In this document: positions 12,393 through 23,464 of the stretch, in pieces
How the letters are laid out: each line of letters starts with the position of its first letter
How positions within the stretch are numbered: position 1 is the first letter of the stretch
Assembly: GCA_027924645.1 (NCBI GenBank)
Contig: BSBN01000781.1
Coordinates: 2,728,001 to 2,792,000, forward strand
Direction of reading: 5' to 3'
Length of the DNA: 64,000 bases
Origin: Cunninghamia lanceolata
Lineage: Eukaryota > Streptophyta > Pinopsida > Cupressales > Cupressaceae
Notes under the pieces: generated by a model
The model's input: the letters and a program-made list of their open reading frames with translations, nothing else
Database searches by the model: none
What the model was told of the DNA's origin: nothing
Made by a program: the position numbers and the translations under genes

Positions 12393-12404
12393 TAGTATAA
12401 GAGC
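12393..12404 (+). promoter_or_regulatory. Primer-binding site of element B (degraded)
   Basis: TAGTATAAGAGC sits where copies C and G have TGGTATCAGAGC, the complement of the initiator-Met tRNA 3' end. Two substitutions would weaken priming. It starts two bases after the LTR. Confidence 0.8.
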
Positions 12405-12446
12405 TAAGTTCCTCTAAAAGAGCTTAACCACTTGAGGAGATCCAGG

Positions 12447-14732
12447 ATGTCATCCTACAAGAAGGATAGCCTGAAGTTTGATGGAACAAATTTTAATCTA
12501 TGGAAAGGTCACATGAAGTGTCACTTGCAATGCATGGGTATGGCATACTGGACCATGGTTACAACACAATATGTACCTCCACAGAGTGGTCCAAAAGCTA
12601 CAAATGAAATCATAGATGCTGAAAACAATCTGTGAAATATAGAAGCTCTTCTAAGTGCATTATCTGATTCAGAGCTCTCAAATGTTATTGACCTACCAAT
12701 TGCTTTTGAGATTTGGAAAAAATTAGAACTTTTGCATGAAAGAGACCAGTATGTTAAATGTGCAAGGTTATAGAGTCTAAAAGGGAAATTTGAAAACCTG
12801 AAGATGAGAGATGATGAAAATATTACTACTTTTATGCCAAGAGTAAATGAGCTTGTTTGTGGAATTAGAAATGTTGGTGGAGTCTTGGATGAAAATGAGA
12901 TTGTTGGCAAAATTCTTAGATCCCTTCCTGCTTCTTACAAAATCAAGATTGCTGCCATTGATGAATTCAGAGCCCATACAAGTGTCACAAGAGATCAATT
13001 GGCTGGAAAATTGGCTGTATTTGAAATGACTGAGTTTGGAGATGATCCCCCCAAGACTGAATCTGCATTCAAAGTCAGTGCCTCTGTAAAAGGTAAACAA
13101 AGGTTTGATCCAGGAGAGAACTCATCAAGGAAACTATCATGGTATGAAAAAGCAAGAAAAGACCTAGAAGAAGAAGAAGTGAAAACTGCTCAACTTGAAG
13201 CCCTCATTACAAAGAGACTGCCAAGAGGATCTGGTAAGTATGAAGGAAAATTGCCTTTTAAGTGTTTTAACTGCAATAAGATTGGTCATTTTGCCTCAAA
13301 ATGTTTGGAAAGATTTTCAAGGCAAAATCCTAACAAGTCAAGGTTCCAAAAGAATTGTTACTATGTTCATGAAGAAGGTGATAATGAAGGAGTAATAGAT
13401 GATGAATCAAAGACTGGAAACAAATCTGGAAGTCAATGTGTGTTTATTGCCATCAAGGAAGAAGAACCAATATCCTCTGTATCTATCAATCATAAAGTTG
13501 TAGAAAGAGCTTTGGCTGCCCAAGTTGAAGAAAAGGATGATTGGGTCATTGATAGTGGTTGCTCTCACCATATGACAGGTGACAAAAATAAGTTCATAGA
13601 TTTGGAAAGGTATGAAGGAGGAGTGGTGAAGTTTGGTGATAATTATGCTAGTAGAATCAAAGGAAGAGGAACTATTTCTTTTGATGGAAGGAACAAAACC
13701 GGTAATGTTCTATATGTTGAAGGCTTGAAGCACAATCTTCTCAATGTTGGACAGTTGGTGGACAAAGGCTATGATCTCTGGTTCAAGAATGGAAAATGCA
13801 AGATCTTTGAAAGCTCAGGAACAGAGATTGCATCTGGTACCCAAACTAAAGGTAATATCTTCCACTTGGTTGGCACTGGTAAAAGTTGCTTATTTGTTCA
13901 AGTTGATCAGAGTTGGTTATGGCATAGGAGAATGTGTCATGTGAATTTAGATAATATCATCAAAATAAGCAATACTCAGGCTGTAAGAGATCTTCCAAAA
14001 TTGGTGAAACCTACTAATAGCTTGTGCAAAGAATGTCAGTTGGGTAAGCTGAGAAAAATCACATTCAAGAGTAAGGAATTGTCTTCTACCAGATTATTGG
14101 ACTTAGTTCATACTGACCTTTGTGGCCCAGCAAGAATCAGGAGTATGCAAGGTGATAGATACTTCATGTTACTAATTGATGACTATTCCTGGATGATATG
14201 GGTAACTTTTCTGAAATAGAAATCAGAAGCTTTTGAGAAATTCAAAATATTCAAGGCTATGGTAGAAAATGAAACCAGATTGAAATTGAAATGTCTGAGG
14301 TCTGATAGAGGTGGAGAATTCACATCCGGTGAGTTCATAGAGTTCTGTGAGAAACATGGAATAAAGAGACAATTGTCTGCTCCTAGGACTCCACAGCAGA
14401 ATGGAGTAGTGGAAAGAAAGAACCAGACCATACAGGAAGCATCTAGGACCATGATGATGGAAGCAAATGTTCCTCACGTCTATTGGAGAGAAGCTGTTAG
14501 CACTGTAGTCTATACTCTCAATCAAGTTCAAATCAGAAGCAATACTGGTAAGACTCCTTATGAACTTTGGTTTGGCATCACTCCTACTATGAGGTATTTC
14601 AAAGTTTTAAGTAGCAAATGTTACATTAAAAGAGATGAAGATCTAGGAAAGTTTGATGCTATAAGTGATGAAGGAATATTCTTGGGTTACTCTACTCAAA
14701 GCAAAGCATACTGGTGTATAACAAAAGACTGA
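12447..14732 (+). pseudogene. Copia gag-protease-integrase frame of element B
   Basis: Starts at ATG 12447 (MSSYKKDSLKFDGTNF). Gag has one zinc knuckle CFNCNKIGHFASKC at 13262-13303. The protease has the active-site WVIDSGCSHHMTGD (DSG at 13551-13559). Next come the pre-integrase HHCC region (LWHRRMCHVN ... CKECQLGK, about 13917-14050) and the integrase core with its D-D-E residues in [16 protein letters not shown] and NGVVERKN. Stops in frame lie at 12633 (TGA, where copy C has TGG), 12771 (TAG, where copy C has CAG) and 14217 (TAG). A one-base deletion near 14715 then shifts the frame before RT. Confidence 0.92.
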
Positions 14733-16603
14733 GAAAGATGATAGAAAGTACAAATGTGAAGGTTGATGAGGGAATTGAGAAACCCTCAAGGTTTTATGAA
14801 TATGATGAAGATGATTAGAATGGTGTTCTAACTCAAGAAGCCCAAGCCTCATCTATTAGGCATATTCAAGCTAATCTGGTAAACCAGGAAGAAGAAATGA
14901 GTTTCAATGAGCCTGATCAAGAATCAGAAGTGCAAGAAATTCCTAAAGTTCCCAAGTATGTAAGACTGAACCACTCTGAAGATCAGATCATAGCTGATAA
15001 AAGCAAAGGAGTACTAACAAGAAGGAGAATTGCTCAAGATTCAGAAGAGTATTGTTTGATTTCAAAGATTGAACCTAAGACAGTGAATGGCGCTTGCAAT
15101 GATGAAAACTGGACTAAAGCAATGGAGGAAGAGCTGGTGCAAATAGAGAAAAATCACACTTGGGATCTTATTCCCAGACCTGGAAACAAGAATGTGATTG
15201 GAACCAAATGGGTCTTCTAGAACAAACTAAATGAAGTTGGTGAAGTAATTAGAAATAAAGCCAGATTGGTCTGCAAAGGCTACTCTCAAATAAAAGGAAT
15301 TGATTTTGAAGAAACTTTTTCTCCGGTGGCAAGAATTGAAGCAGTCAGATTATTTCTTGCCTTTGTTGCCTACAAGGATTTCAAGGTATATCAGATGGAT
15401 GTCAAGTCTGCCTTTCTAAACGGTGACTTGGAAGAAGTGTATATAGAGCAACCGGATGGACTTCAATTGTCTGATCATGGTGATATGGTTTGCAAGTTGA
15501 AGAAGGCACTGTATGGATTGAAGCAAGCCCCAAGAGCTTGGTATGAAAGATTGGATAAGCATCTTTTGAAGATTGGTTTCAACAAAGGTACTGCTGACAG
15601 TAACTTATATTTCAAAATTGATCATGAAAACATCTTGATTGTTGAAGTATTTGTTGATGATATCATCTTTGGAGGAAGAGATACTATGTGTAAAACTTTT
15701 ACAAATCAAATGAAAAGTGAGTTTGAGATGTCTATGCTTGGTAAAATGAATTTCTTCTTGGGTTTGCAAATTACTCAAACAAAGAAAGGAATCTTCATTT
15801 CTTAGACCAAATATGTGAAAGAATTGTTGAGGAAATTTGGGATGGAAGATTCAAAGCCAATGAATACTCCCATGGCAACTGGATGTAAGTTGAGCAAAGA
15901 TGATGACTCTCCTAAGGCAGACTAGACAAAGTACAGATCAATGATTGGAGGATTGTTGTATCTCACTCAAACTAGACTAGATATAATGCAGGCTGTTGGT
16001 CTTGTTGCTAGATTCCAGGATGATCCCAGAGAATCTCATGTCATGGCAATCAAGAGGATTTTTAGATATCTAAAAGGAACGGTTGAGTATGGTTTGTGGT
16101 ATGCTAGAGATCATGATTTCTCTCTTCATGCATATACAGATGTAGATTGGGCAAGAGATGTGGATGATCGGAAGAGTACCAGTGGTCAAGCATTCTTTTT
16201 GGGAAAGAGATTGGTTTCTTGGCTAAGCAAGAAACAAGAGGCAATATCCCTGTCTACAACTGAAGCAGAATACATTGCAGCAACAGGTAGTTGCACTCAA
16301 GTTTTGTGGATGAAGCAGATGCTAAGAGATATTAAAGTAGAGTATGAGGAGCCTATCACAATCTTCTGTGATAATTCAATTGCAATAAATATATCTAAGA
16401 ATCTGGTGTTGCATTCTAAGACTAAGCATATATCTATCAAGTTTCACTTTCTGAGAGAGCAAGTGAACAAGAATGAAGTCAAACTGGTGTTTGTGTCCTC
16501 CAAGGATCAGATTGTAGACATCTTTACCAAACCTCTTCCTAAGGACTCTTTTGAGTATCTCAGGGAGAAGTTATGGGTTATTGCCCCTCCAGTGATGAAC
16601 TAA
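14733..16603 (+). pseudogene. Copia RT-RNase H frame of element B
   Basis: Continuation of the polyprotein in a frame shifted relative to gag-integrase. RT: GTKWVF near 15198-15217, [48 protein letters not shown], and VDDI near 15652. RNase H: YTDVDW near 16135, STTEAEYIAATGS, and the LHSKTKHISIKFHFLREQV block. Ends at TAA 16601-16603. In-frame TAG stops lie at about 14816, 15218, 15803 and 15922. At 15803 copy C has CAG; at 15922 copy A has CAG and copy C also has TAG. Confidence 0.92.
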
Positions 16604-16682
16604 GGTGCACTGATGTGCATCAGTCCAGTGGATATGACAGTCATATCTTGTGATCCAGATTGGTGATGGGGAGCTATTACTC

Positions 16683-16915
16683 AGGGGGAGCAGCTGGTAT
16701 GATTTTGAAGTGCAAGTATGAGCCCTTTGTCATTGATGTCAAAGGGGGAGAGAAGACATGTGAAAAACAAGTGGTTGATGATCAAAGGGGGAGCAGTAAA
16801 GGAAGAGAAGACATGTGAATGGTTGTTGCTGATAGGGGGAGTTGTGACAGTGAGGAGAAGTTCTTGTATTGATGGTTTTTCACATCATATGTTGACATCA
16901 ATGACAAAGGGGGAG
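16683..16915 (+). promoter_or_regulatory. Multiple polypurine tracts of element B
   Basis: Five exact AGGGGGAG motifs at 16683, 16743, 16786, 16834 and 16908 (start positions). The last directly precedes the 3' LTR. This is the Sirevirus multiple-PPT arrangement, conserved in element A. Confidence 0.87.
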
Positions 16916-16917
16916 AT

Positions 16918-18084
16918 TGTTGCAAGTATGGGTCTAACCGGTGTTGTCATTGATGTCAACATACTCATGTTGTATTGATGAGAAGGATTGGATGAGCAGA
17001 GAGGAGCAATGGAGACAGTGAAGTGGAGATCCCAGCTAAGATGCAGTTCAGAGGTTGCGGTTCAAAGGGTTTGTAGATATGAGTCTTGAGATGATCCAAG
17101 AAATTTTTCAGAGGTCCACATGAAGATCTGAAGAAGTTATGGCTACTCAAGTAGAACCAGTTCCGACAGGTGTTCAGAGGTGACAAAGTGACACAGATAG
17201 GTCCGGTGAGATCTAAAAATGCATTATCCCATTCTGCGGATTTGAAGGAGTGTTGAGGACATCCTTGTGAAGTGTCAACTCTATTAGTTTGGGGTTTGAA
17301 GGTCCAGAAGCACCTATTCCTTTATGACAGTAATGATAGACTGTGTTCTTAAAGCTCTGGATGAAGGAGAGAAGAATTCCAGCAAGCAGATGAAGTGTGG
17401 ATGTTCTTGGTGATTCAGGAAAGGTTGTGGTGATCTTTGGATCTTATCTAGTTCATGATTGGTGGTCTGCATTGAAGTTAGAGTGTGCATTTGAAGAATA
17501 ACCACTGGATGATGGTGTTCTTCCTAAGACTGGCCGACCGGATGTATTACATGTCTTGCAAATGTTCTTGTAGATGTTTTCCAACTTAGATGATTATTCC
17601 TAAGTCGATGCCTTGTATAAATAAGGGATTGTGAAGTCTTTCCAAAGTGGGTCTTGTGGCAATGAGAGTGTGGTAACGAAGAAGAGAGCGAAAGGTAGAG
17701 CAGAAGTTTTTGGGTCTAAATGGAACTAATCCAAGCATGGTAAAGATGCTATTCTCTAGTTCAAGTTTGTAATACTTGTTACTTTGTAGACAGTGTGTCT
17801 CTTGTAGGCAGTGAGCCCTAATTGGCATGTGCCATTTGTTCTTTCTATTCTTCTAACAGAGAATACAATCTTGGGTTAATCACCCCATGGTTTTTCCCTT
17901 AACTGGGTTTTCCACATCAAAATCTTAGTGTCTTATGTGTTGATGTGTTTCTGCTCTTGATTTGAATGCATTATGGTTCATTATTAATATACTGCTAATC
18001 ACTAAGAAGTTTTAAGTGTTTTACCAGAGAAAGTTTTATACAACTGATTCACCCCCCTCTCAGTTGTATGCCCTAAGTCTAACA
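16918..18084 (+). repeat. 3' LTR of copia element B
   Basis: 1167 bp, TG...CA ends, TATA box at 17616-17623. It differs from the 5' LTR by scattered, mostly transition changes and a deletion of about 30 bp in the GGCAGTGAGCC-type repeat region. The insertion is therefore not recent. Confidence 0.95.
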
Positions 18085-18435
18085 TATAGTTGATGGACAA
18101 TGATGGAAGATGTTTTGGGGTTAGGATTAGCATCGAGTGAATGGATATAGGAGGGGATGGATTGGGATTGGGAGTGTTAGAGGGGGATGAAATTGGATCA
18201 GTGGATTTGGATGGCTCCATATCTTTTCTTTTATTTTTGGATTTTTTAAAGAGTCCTTGGAGAAAACTTTTCAAGGGTTCATGGGTTGATGGATTAGAGC
18301 TTAGAATTTTTTATGGTGGATTAGATGGTGAGTTATATGGTGGATGGATGATATGGATTGATGGATTAGGAGATGGGTGGACTAATGGAATAGGATTAGG
18401 AGGATTGGAGGGAAATTATAAAATAATTCCCCTTT
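18085..18435. other. GATGG-rich low-complexity DNA, right part
   Basis: Continuation of the host locus interrupted by element B; it begins with the duplicated TATAG. The minus strand has an open stretch with an alternating P/N/S/T-rich segment and a basic FKKSKNKRKD cluster, without a recognisable domain. No functional gene is claimed. Confidence 0.45.
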
Positions 18436-18712
18436 AACCCTAACCCATAAACCCTAAACTTGAGCAAACCTAGAAACTCATAAACCCTAAATAATTTCCC
18501 TAAAGGTCTGAGCAACCCTAAACTCATAAACCCTAAATAATGCCCCTAAACTTGAGCAACCCTAAACCTCTCTATCTCTCCCAAAACCCCTAAACCCTAA
18601 ATTATAATGCCCCTAAAACCTAACCCCTAAACCATAAACCCGAGCAACCCTAAACCCCTAAACCCTAAATAATTCCCCTAAACCCTAAACTTAAGCAACC
18701 CTAAACTCATAA
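18436..18712 (+). repeat. Interstitial telomere-like repeats, right block
   Basis: Degenerate CCCTAAA units mixed with CATAAACCCTAAATAAT and CTTGAGCAACC spacers, same orientation as the left block at 10195-10332. Shared spacers of the GAGCAACCCTAAAC type show both blocks derive from one higher-order unit rather than from a real chromosome end. Confidence 0.85.
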
Positions 18713-18719
18713 AACTGAC

Positions 18720-18841
18720 CAACCCTCTCTCTCTCTCCAAAACAAGAAAACTAGGACTCTCTCTCTCCTTATCACCCTATCTCTCCCCTCTCTCTCCCAT
18801 CCATCTCCAACCTCTCTCCCTCTTCTTTCCTCTCCTCTACC
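18720..18841. repeat. CT-rich simple-sequence tract
   Basis: Pyrimidine-rich CTCTCTCTC and CTCTCCC words. It lies about 120 bp before a GA-rich array on the same strand, so the two tracts are inverted relative to each other and could pair. Confidence 0.8.
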
Positions 18842-18959
18842 TTATCAACAAAGAACATGGAAACAAGAAAACTAGGACATGTAAAGAGGGATGAGGATAT
18901 AAATTGGGATGATGAAATGGAAATAAGATAATTCATGAAATTTCATTGGATGGGAAGAA

Positions 18960-19404
18960 TGTTGCCGAGATGTAGAGAGGGAAGGGAAGTGGAGAGTGGG
19001 AGAGAGAGAGAGAGAGGGTAGGAGGTAGAGACAGGAGAGAAGTAGAGAGTGTGAGAGGGTAGGAAGTAGATAGGGGAAGGAAGAAGAGAGTGAGAGGGTA
19101 GGAGGTAGAGAGGGGAGGGAAGCAGAGACTGAGAGAGAGGGTAGGAGGTAGAGAGGGGAGGGAAGTAGAGAGTGAGAGAGGGTAGGAGTTAGAGAGGGGG
19201 GAGAAGAGAGTGAGAGAGAAGGTAGGAGGTAGAGAGGCGAAGGAAGCAGAGACTCAGAAAGAGGGTAGGAGGTGGAGGTAGAGGTAGAGAGGGGAGGGAA
19301 GTAGAGACTCGGAGAGAGGGTAGGAGGTAGAGAGGTGAGGGACGTAGAGACTTAGAGAGAGGGTAGGAGGTAGAGAGGGGAGGGAAGTAGAGAGTGAGAG
19401 AGAT
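18960..19404. repeat. GA-rich minisatellite, about 42-bp unit, about 9 copies
   Basis: From about 19015 a unit of about 42 bp with the constant start GGGTAGGAGGTAGAGAGG, then GGAGGGAAGTAGAGA and a GAGAGAGA tail, repeats about nine times. One copy carries an internal GGAGGTAGAGGTAG expansion. Before it is a GA-dinucleotide tract. Minus-strand frames here (19189-19461, 19254-19535) are products of the repeat, not genes. Confidence 0.85.
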
Positions 19405-19405
19405 G

Positions 19406-19618
19406 ATAGGAAGCGCAACTGCCCTTGTAGACATGTATGTAAAGTGTGGAAGCATAGACAAGACATGTCAATTGACTGACATAACACCTCAAAGAGATGT
19501 TTTGTAATGGAATGCAATGATTGCAAGATATGCAAAAAATGGATTTGTTGAAAAGGATTTAGAAACTTTCAAGCAAATGGAATTGGCATGTGCAAAGCCA
19601 AGTTTTCTCAGCATAATG
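19406..19618 (+). pseudogene. Pentatricopeptide-repeat (PPR) gene fragment
   Basis: A 71-codon stretch reads as consecutive PPR motifs: ALVDMYVKCGSIDK, then DITPQRDVL, a TAA stop, then WNAMIARYAKNGFVEKDLETFKQMELA. The words VDMY.KCG, RDV..WNAMIA.YA.NG and KQM are characteristic of plant PLS-class PPR proteins, which bind RNA in plastids and mitochondria. The fragment starts at the edge of the GA minisatellite and ends abruptly, with no flanking PPR units, so it is a captured or decayed piece. It is the only host-gene-like coding sequence in the window. Confidence 0.8.
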
Positions 19619-20459
19619 TGAGCGCGTTATAATGTGCTCGCATTATGTTGAGCATTCTTAGATGTGTTTTTTCCAATTTTTAGCAAAATTATGAGATAAT
19701 CTAAAGTGTGCTCCCCATCAGGATGGCATTTTTTCCAATAAAAAGTTAACAAAAATACCACCATAATCTTAATCTCTTTGTTAGCTATCTAACCATATAA
19801 TTTTTTTCATATTTTGAGTACGTTAAGGGTTTCATCTTTAATTTCTTTTGTAAGTGTATCCATTTTTTGTCAAAAACTAGTGTCTAGTATTTTTGACTTT
19901 TTTTTTACCATTCATCAAAATTTGAAATAAGTTACATTTTTAGAAACTAGACTCCATTCTACACATATTCAAAAAAAATATTGATTTTCAATTAGTTTTT
20001 AAAACTTTTAGTGGGGAACACACTCAATTTTCTATTTTTCAGGATGTGTCCACTTTGAAAATTTGTAAAAAATCAAATATTCATGAAAAAAATATTAGAA
20101 AAATTAGGGATAAACTACATGGTGTTAGCTAATTTCTCACTGAAGTGATTTTTTAAATACTGAAAAAAGTCAATATTTTAGGTGGAGCACACCAAATGCT
20201 ATGTTATGTTTTTTTGAGAAAACTAGGACCAATTTGTTTGCTCCCCCTTTTTGAACCCCTTAATCTCAACCATTTTTGGAAAAAATTAGTAGTTTAGAAA
20301 CTAGATTCAGAGCACTACGACTCTTGTTTTTGTTACATCTTCAAATTTTGTGTGTAGCTATCTTCAATTTCTCATCTAACATCAATGTTTCCTAATTTCA
20401 GAAAAAAAAAGTGGCATCTTAAGACACCCTTTTGGTCCCTCATCTTTGTGCACTTACCC
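19619..20459. other. Unassigned AT-rich DNA
   Basis: Homopolymer-rich DNA without coding evidence. It starts with an imperfect inverted repeat (CATAATGTGAGC / GCTCGCATTATG, about 19613-19648). Related words GTGTGCTCCCC, GGGGAACACAC and GGAGCACACC appear near 19697, 20013 and 20182, suggesting a decayed small transposon. No ends could be defined. Confidence 0.3.
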
Positions 20460-22077
20460 AAGATAAATTTATATTGCTTCTTTGTTCTTTACTTGAGTCA
20501 TGGGAGAATTTTATTTTGCATATCACTACTAACCTCACAAATCCAAAGTTGGATGCTCTTGTTTCAGTTCTGTTGTCATATGAATTAAGGAAGAAAAGTT
20601 TGGATAGTTCAGGGGATGCACTCAATGCCAAGGGAAGGTCTATGAAAAGAGGACCAAAAGGAGATCAGAAGGGGTCTAAATACAATTCTAAGGGTTGTTC
20701 TAAGACTCTTGGAAAGAAGAAAAAAGTCAAGTATTGGAACTGCGGAAAGAGAGAACATGTGAAAAAGGAATGTAGAAACCCAAAGAAACAATGGGGTTCT
20801 GCTACTGATAAGTCTTCAAATGTAGGTGATGAGGTTTTACTTTTTGCATGTAATGTTGTTTCTCATGATCATTGGTTGGTTGACTCATAATGCTCGTACC
20901 ACATGACCCCATATAAATAATGGTTTTCCACATACGAAGAATATGATGGAGGAAATGTGTATCTTGGAGATAACTCTACATACCCTATTGTTGGACGAGG
21001 GAAGGTAATGTTGTGTTTCAGTGATGGGAGAATTAAAACCCTCCCTAGTGTTTTACATGTTCCTGGATTGGCTAGAAATTTGATTTCTGTTTCAAAGTTG
21101 AATGATTTGGGAATGCATGTGACATTTGATAAGCATGGTTGCAGATTGGTGAGAGGAAACTTGGTGGTAGCAAAGGGGAAAAGATTGGGAAATCTATTTA
21201 AGCTAGAAGCCACTACTGTTTGTATGCCTCTTATGCATATGAGGCTAATAATGAAAATACATGTATGTTGTGGCACCGTAGATTGGGCCACATAAGTCAG
21301 GATGGTTTAAAGACTATCTTAAATAAAAAATTGTTAGTTTGGTGTGTACTGTGAACTACTTGGTTAACAGATCTTCATGTAAGGCTCTTGTTTCAACTCC
21401 TTACATATGAAATGGGGATAGGTAAGAAACCTTATGTTTCACATTTAAGGGTATTTGGCTGTGAGGCTTATGGTCATGTGCCTAAATAAAAATGAACTAA
21501 GTTGGATCCAAAAGCTGAAAAGTGTACTTTCATTGGATACGGTGATAATGTAAAAGGTTATAAGCTGTGGAATCCACTAACCTAAAAGATTATCTATTCT
21601 AGATATGTTATTTTTAGGGAACTTAGTGTTATTTCAAAACCTGAACAACCAAAGGAAAAGGAAGAAAATGTGAAGAGAGTGCATTTTGTTAGAGCATGAA
21701 GAGTACATTTTGTTAGAGCATGAAGATGCACCTCAGGAAGAACATAATGATGGATTGGCAGGTAAAGAAGCAAAAGAAGACTCGAGTGAAAGTTTTGATG
21801 CAGATGAATCTATTGTGATAGAAGAAGTTGGTACAAATGAGCATGTAGAAGAACCTAAAGAATCTCTTACTCCACCTCTAAGAAGATCCACAAGAAAATA
21901 GAACCTAGTTGATAGGTATAACCCACTAGATTTCCATTGTGTATTTTCTTTATTAAGTACTAACGATGAGCCTAGATCCTACAGGGAAGCTATTCATGCA
22001 GATGATAGTGAGTCTTGGTAGTTAGCCATGTAGGAGAAGATGATGGCTTTAGAATCTTGTGATGCAAAAGACATTTA
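20460..22077 (+). mobile_element. Truncated copia relic of a second family
   Basis: The gag C-terminus (LESWENFILHITTNL near 20490) leads to one zinc knuckle YWNCGKREHVKKEC (about 20733-20774), the protease HWLVDS (20870-20889; the stop after the S sits where the active-site glycine is expected) and the pre-integrase region (GNVYLGDNS ... GLARNLISVSKL). The integrase catalytic core is missing. Sequence resumes at GKKPYVSHLRVFGCEAYGHV (about 21425) and runs through PLRRSTRK (to 21898) to the start of the RT block near 22077. Many stops and an internal duplication (GAGTACATTTTGTTAGAGC-like, about 21675-21720) mark it as dead. No LTRs were found. It differs clearly from the A/B/C family. Confidence 0.82.
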
Positions 22078-23464
22078 AAGGGACAGTGACAAAAGTCTGA
22101 AACAACATGGAAAGACCAAAATGTAGTCAATAGTCATAGTCACATGACAGCAGTCATGAGCACAAGGAGAAGCATGATAGTAGGTATATAAAGGATTATA
22201 GGAGGTACAGTACCAGCACAAGCTTTTAACCTTTGTATAATATACAATCTTCACAAATATTAGAAAATGCTACAGTAATTTGTCCAAAATTAGTTCCTGT
22301 CCTATCTACTAAAAGTCTAAAGTGATCATTGTGCCTTCTATTGATTTTTTTGATCCATTATACCTGTACCACCATATAGCCAGCAATGCTCTTTAAACAT
22401 AGGGAAGGAGTTGAAGAGATCATCCACAAACAAAATAAAGTTATCCAAGGTCATTTGACATTGACAAAAGCCTTGTCACAGTAGTTAAAGACTTTTTCAA
22501 TGTTTTTTTAATGTCCTAGTGTTTTTGGATGAGAAGTTTTGATAAAGAGAAGTCTACAAAGGTAAGATATATAAGGTTTTCTACTATGTTACTAGGGGAA
22601 CTATAAGTTGAACAGAGAATAAAGAGTTTAGAGACCTATAAAAGTGCAGAGATTTAAGAGTCAAGATATTTAAGAGAAATAGATCCATTTCCATGAGTAT
22701 GAGCCTGTTACTTGAAGAGCCATCATGATAGTGATAGTGAGAGGTTTGATTATATTGGAGGTCTAAGGTGCAGAGATAAGAAATGTATGGTGTGGCCCTA
22801 GTGAAACCTTAAGTCTCATACAAAAGTCTAGACAAAGGTCTAAGATAGTAAGACAACAATGATGGGTTTGATAATGGTGTTTAGAGGATTGAGAAGACAT
22901 TGATAAAGAAGGCAGTTAAAAATGTATTGTATAGGGATCTGAGATAGTATAAACTCATCTAAGGAGGCTTGTTGTGCAGTGTGAAGAGGGAGATATACAG
23001 TGTGAAGAGGGAGATATATGGCAATGACAATCTCTGTCATCTAGGAAGGTGTAGTTATGCCAAGGAGTAAAAAAATGTACTGTTAAAGGTTAAAGCCCCT
23101 ATCAAACAACTGATGGACCTGTTTAGGGATATCAAACCATAAGGTGTCAAGTAGAGATAGTATAGGTTCATGTAGATGCTTAAGAAGTTGCCTACATAGT
23201 CATAAAGAAGCATGATAAACACAGTAGAGTGAAAATACAATCACGAGGTATAAATATATCTCAAAGACAAAGCATCTTCAAGGACAGTGTTGTTGAAAAC
23301 ATGTAGGGGCTTTGAACTGTAAACTAATATACATGCTTGAAGATTAAGCTATGGTTCTTAATCATTTGGGACAAGAGTGTCAAGAGGAAACTTTAAGTGA
23401 AGGCTTTAACAGTGAAATTAGGATAGTTAGAAGTCACTCAAGCCTTGAATGTCCATGTGAAACC
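22078..23464. other. Unassigned flank of element G, left side
   Basis: No supported gene. A TATATAAAGG word lies near 22182. A minus-strand reading near 22390-22470 contains FILFVDDL, which resembles an RT active-site block but is too short to call. The last five bases (AAACC, 23460-23464) are the target-site duplication of element G. Confidence 0.35.

Larger units (their letters stand above)
11193..18084 (+). mobile_element. Complete copia element B (Sirevirus-like), TSD TATAG
   Basis: A full-length 6892-bp Ty1/copia element. Its two LTRs (11193-12390 and 16918-18084) both begin TGTTGCAAG and end TCTAACA. It is flanked by a perfect 5-bp duplication TATAG at 11188-11192 and 18085-18089. Inside are a degraded initiator-Met primer-binding site, gag, protease, integrase, RT and RNase H in copia order, and five AGGGGGAG motifs. 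It cannot make an intact polyprotein: several in-frame stops and a one-base deletion near 14715 break it. The insertion split a pre-existing telomere/GA satellite locus. Confidence 0.96.

Noticed and set aside
12393..12404. tRNA-like or ncRNA signals near LTR ends.
   Set aside because: The TGGTATCAGAGC-type words are primer-binding sites; no tRNA cloverleaf surrounds them.
18002..18274. Minus-strand 90-aa frame with a basic and proline/serine-rich segment as a host gene.
   Set aside because: Part of it is LTR B sequence and the rest is low-complexity; no valid start or domain. Kept only as a duplicated-unit observation.
19015..19400. Regular 42-bp repeats reminiscent of a CRISPR array.
   Set aside because: There are no distinct spacers, the unit is a purine minisatellite, and the DNA is plant nuclear.
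22390..22470. A minus-strand FILFVDDL phrase that looks like an RT active site.
   Set aside because: Only one short motif; no neighbouring RT blocks in any frame could be read.
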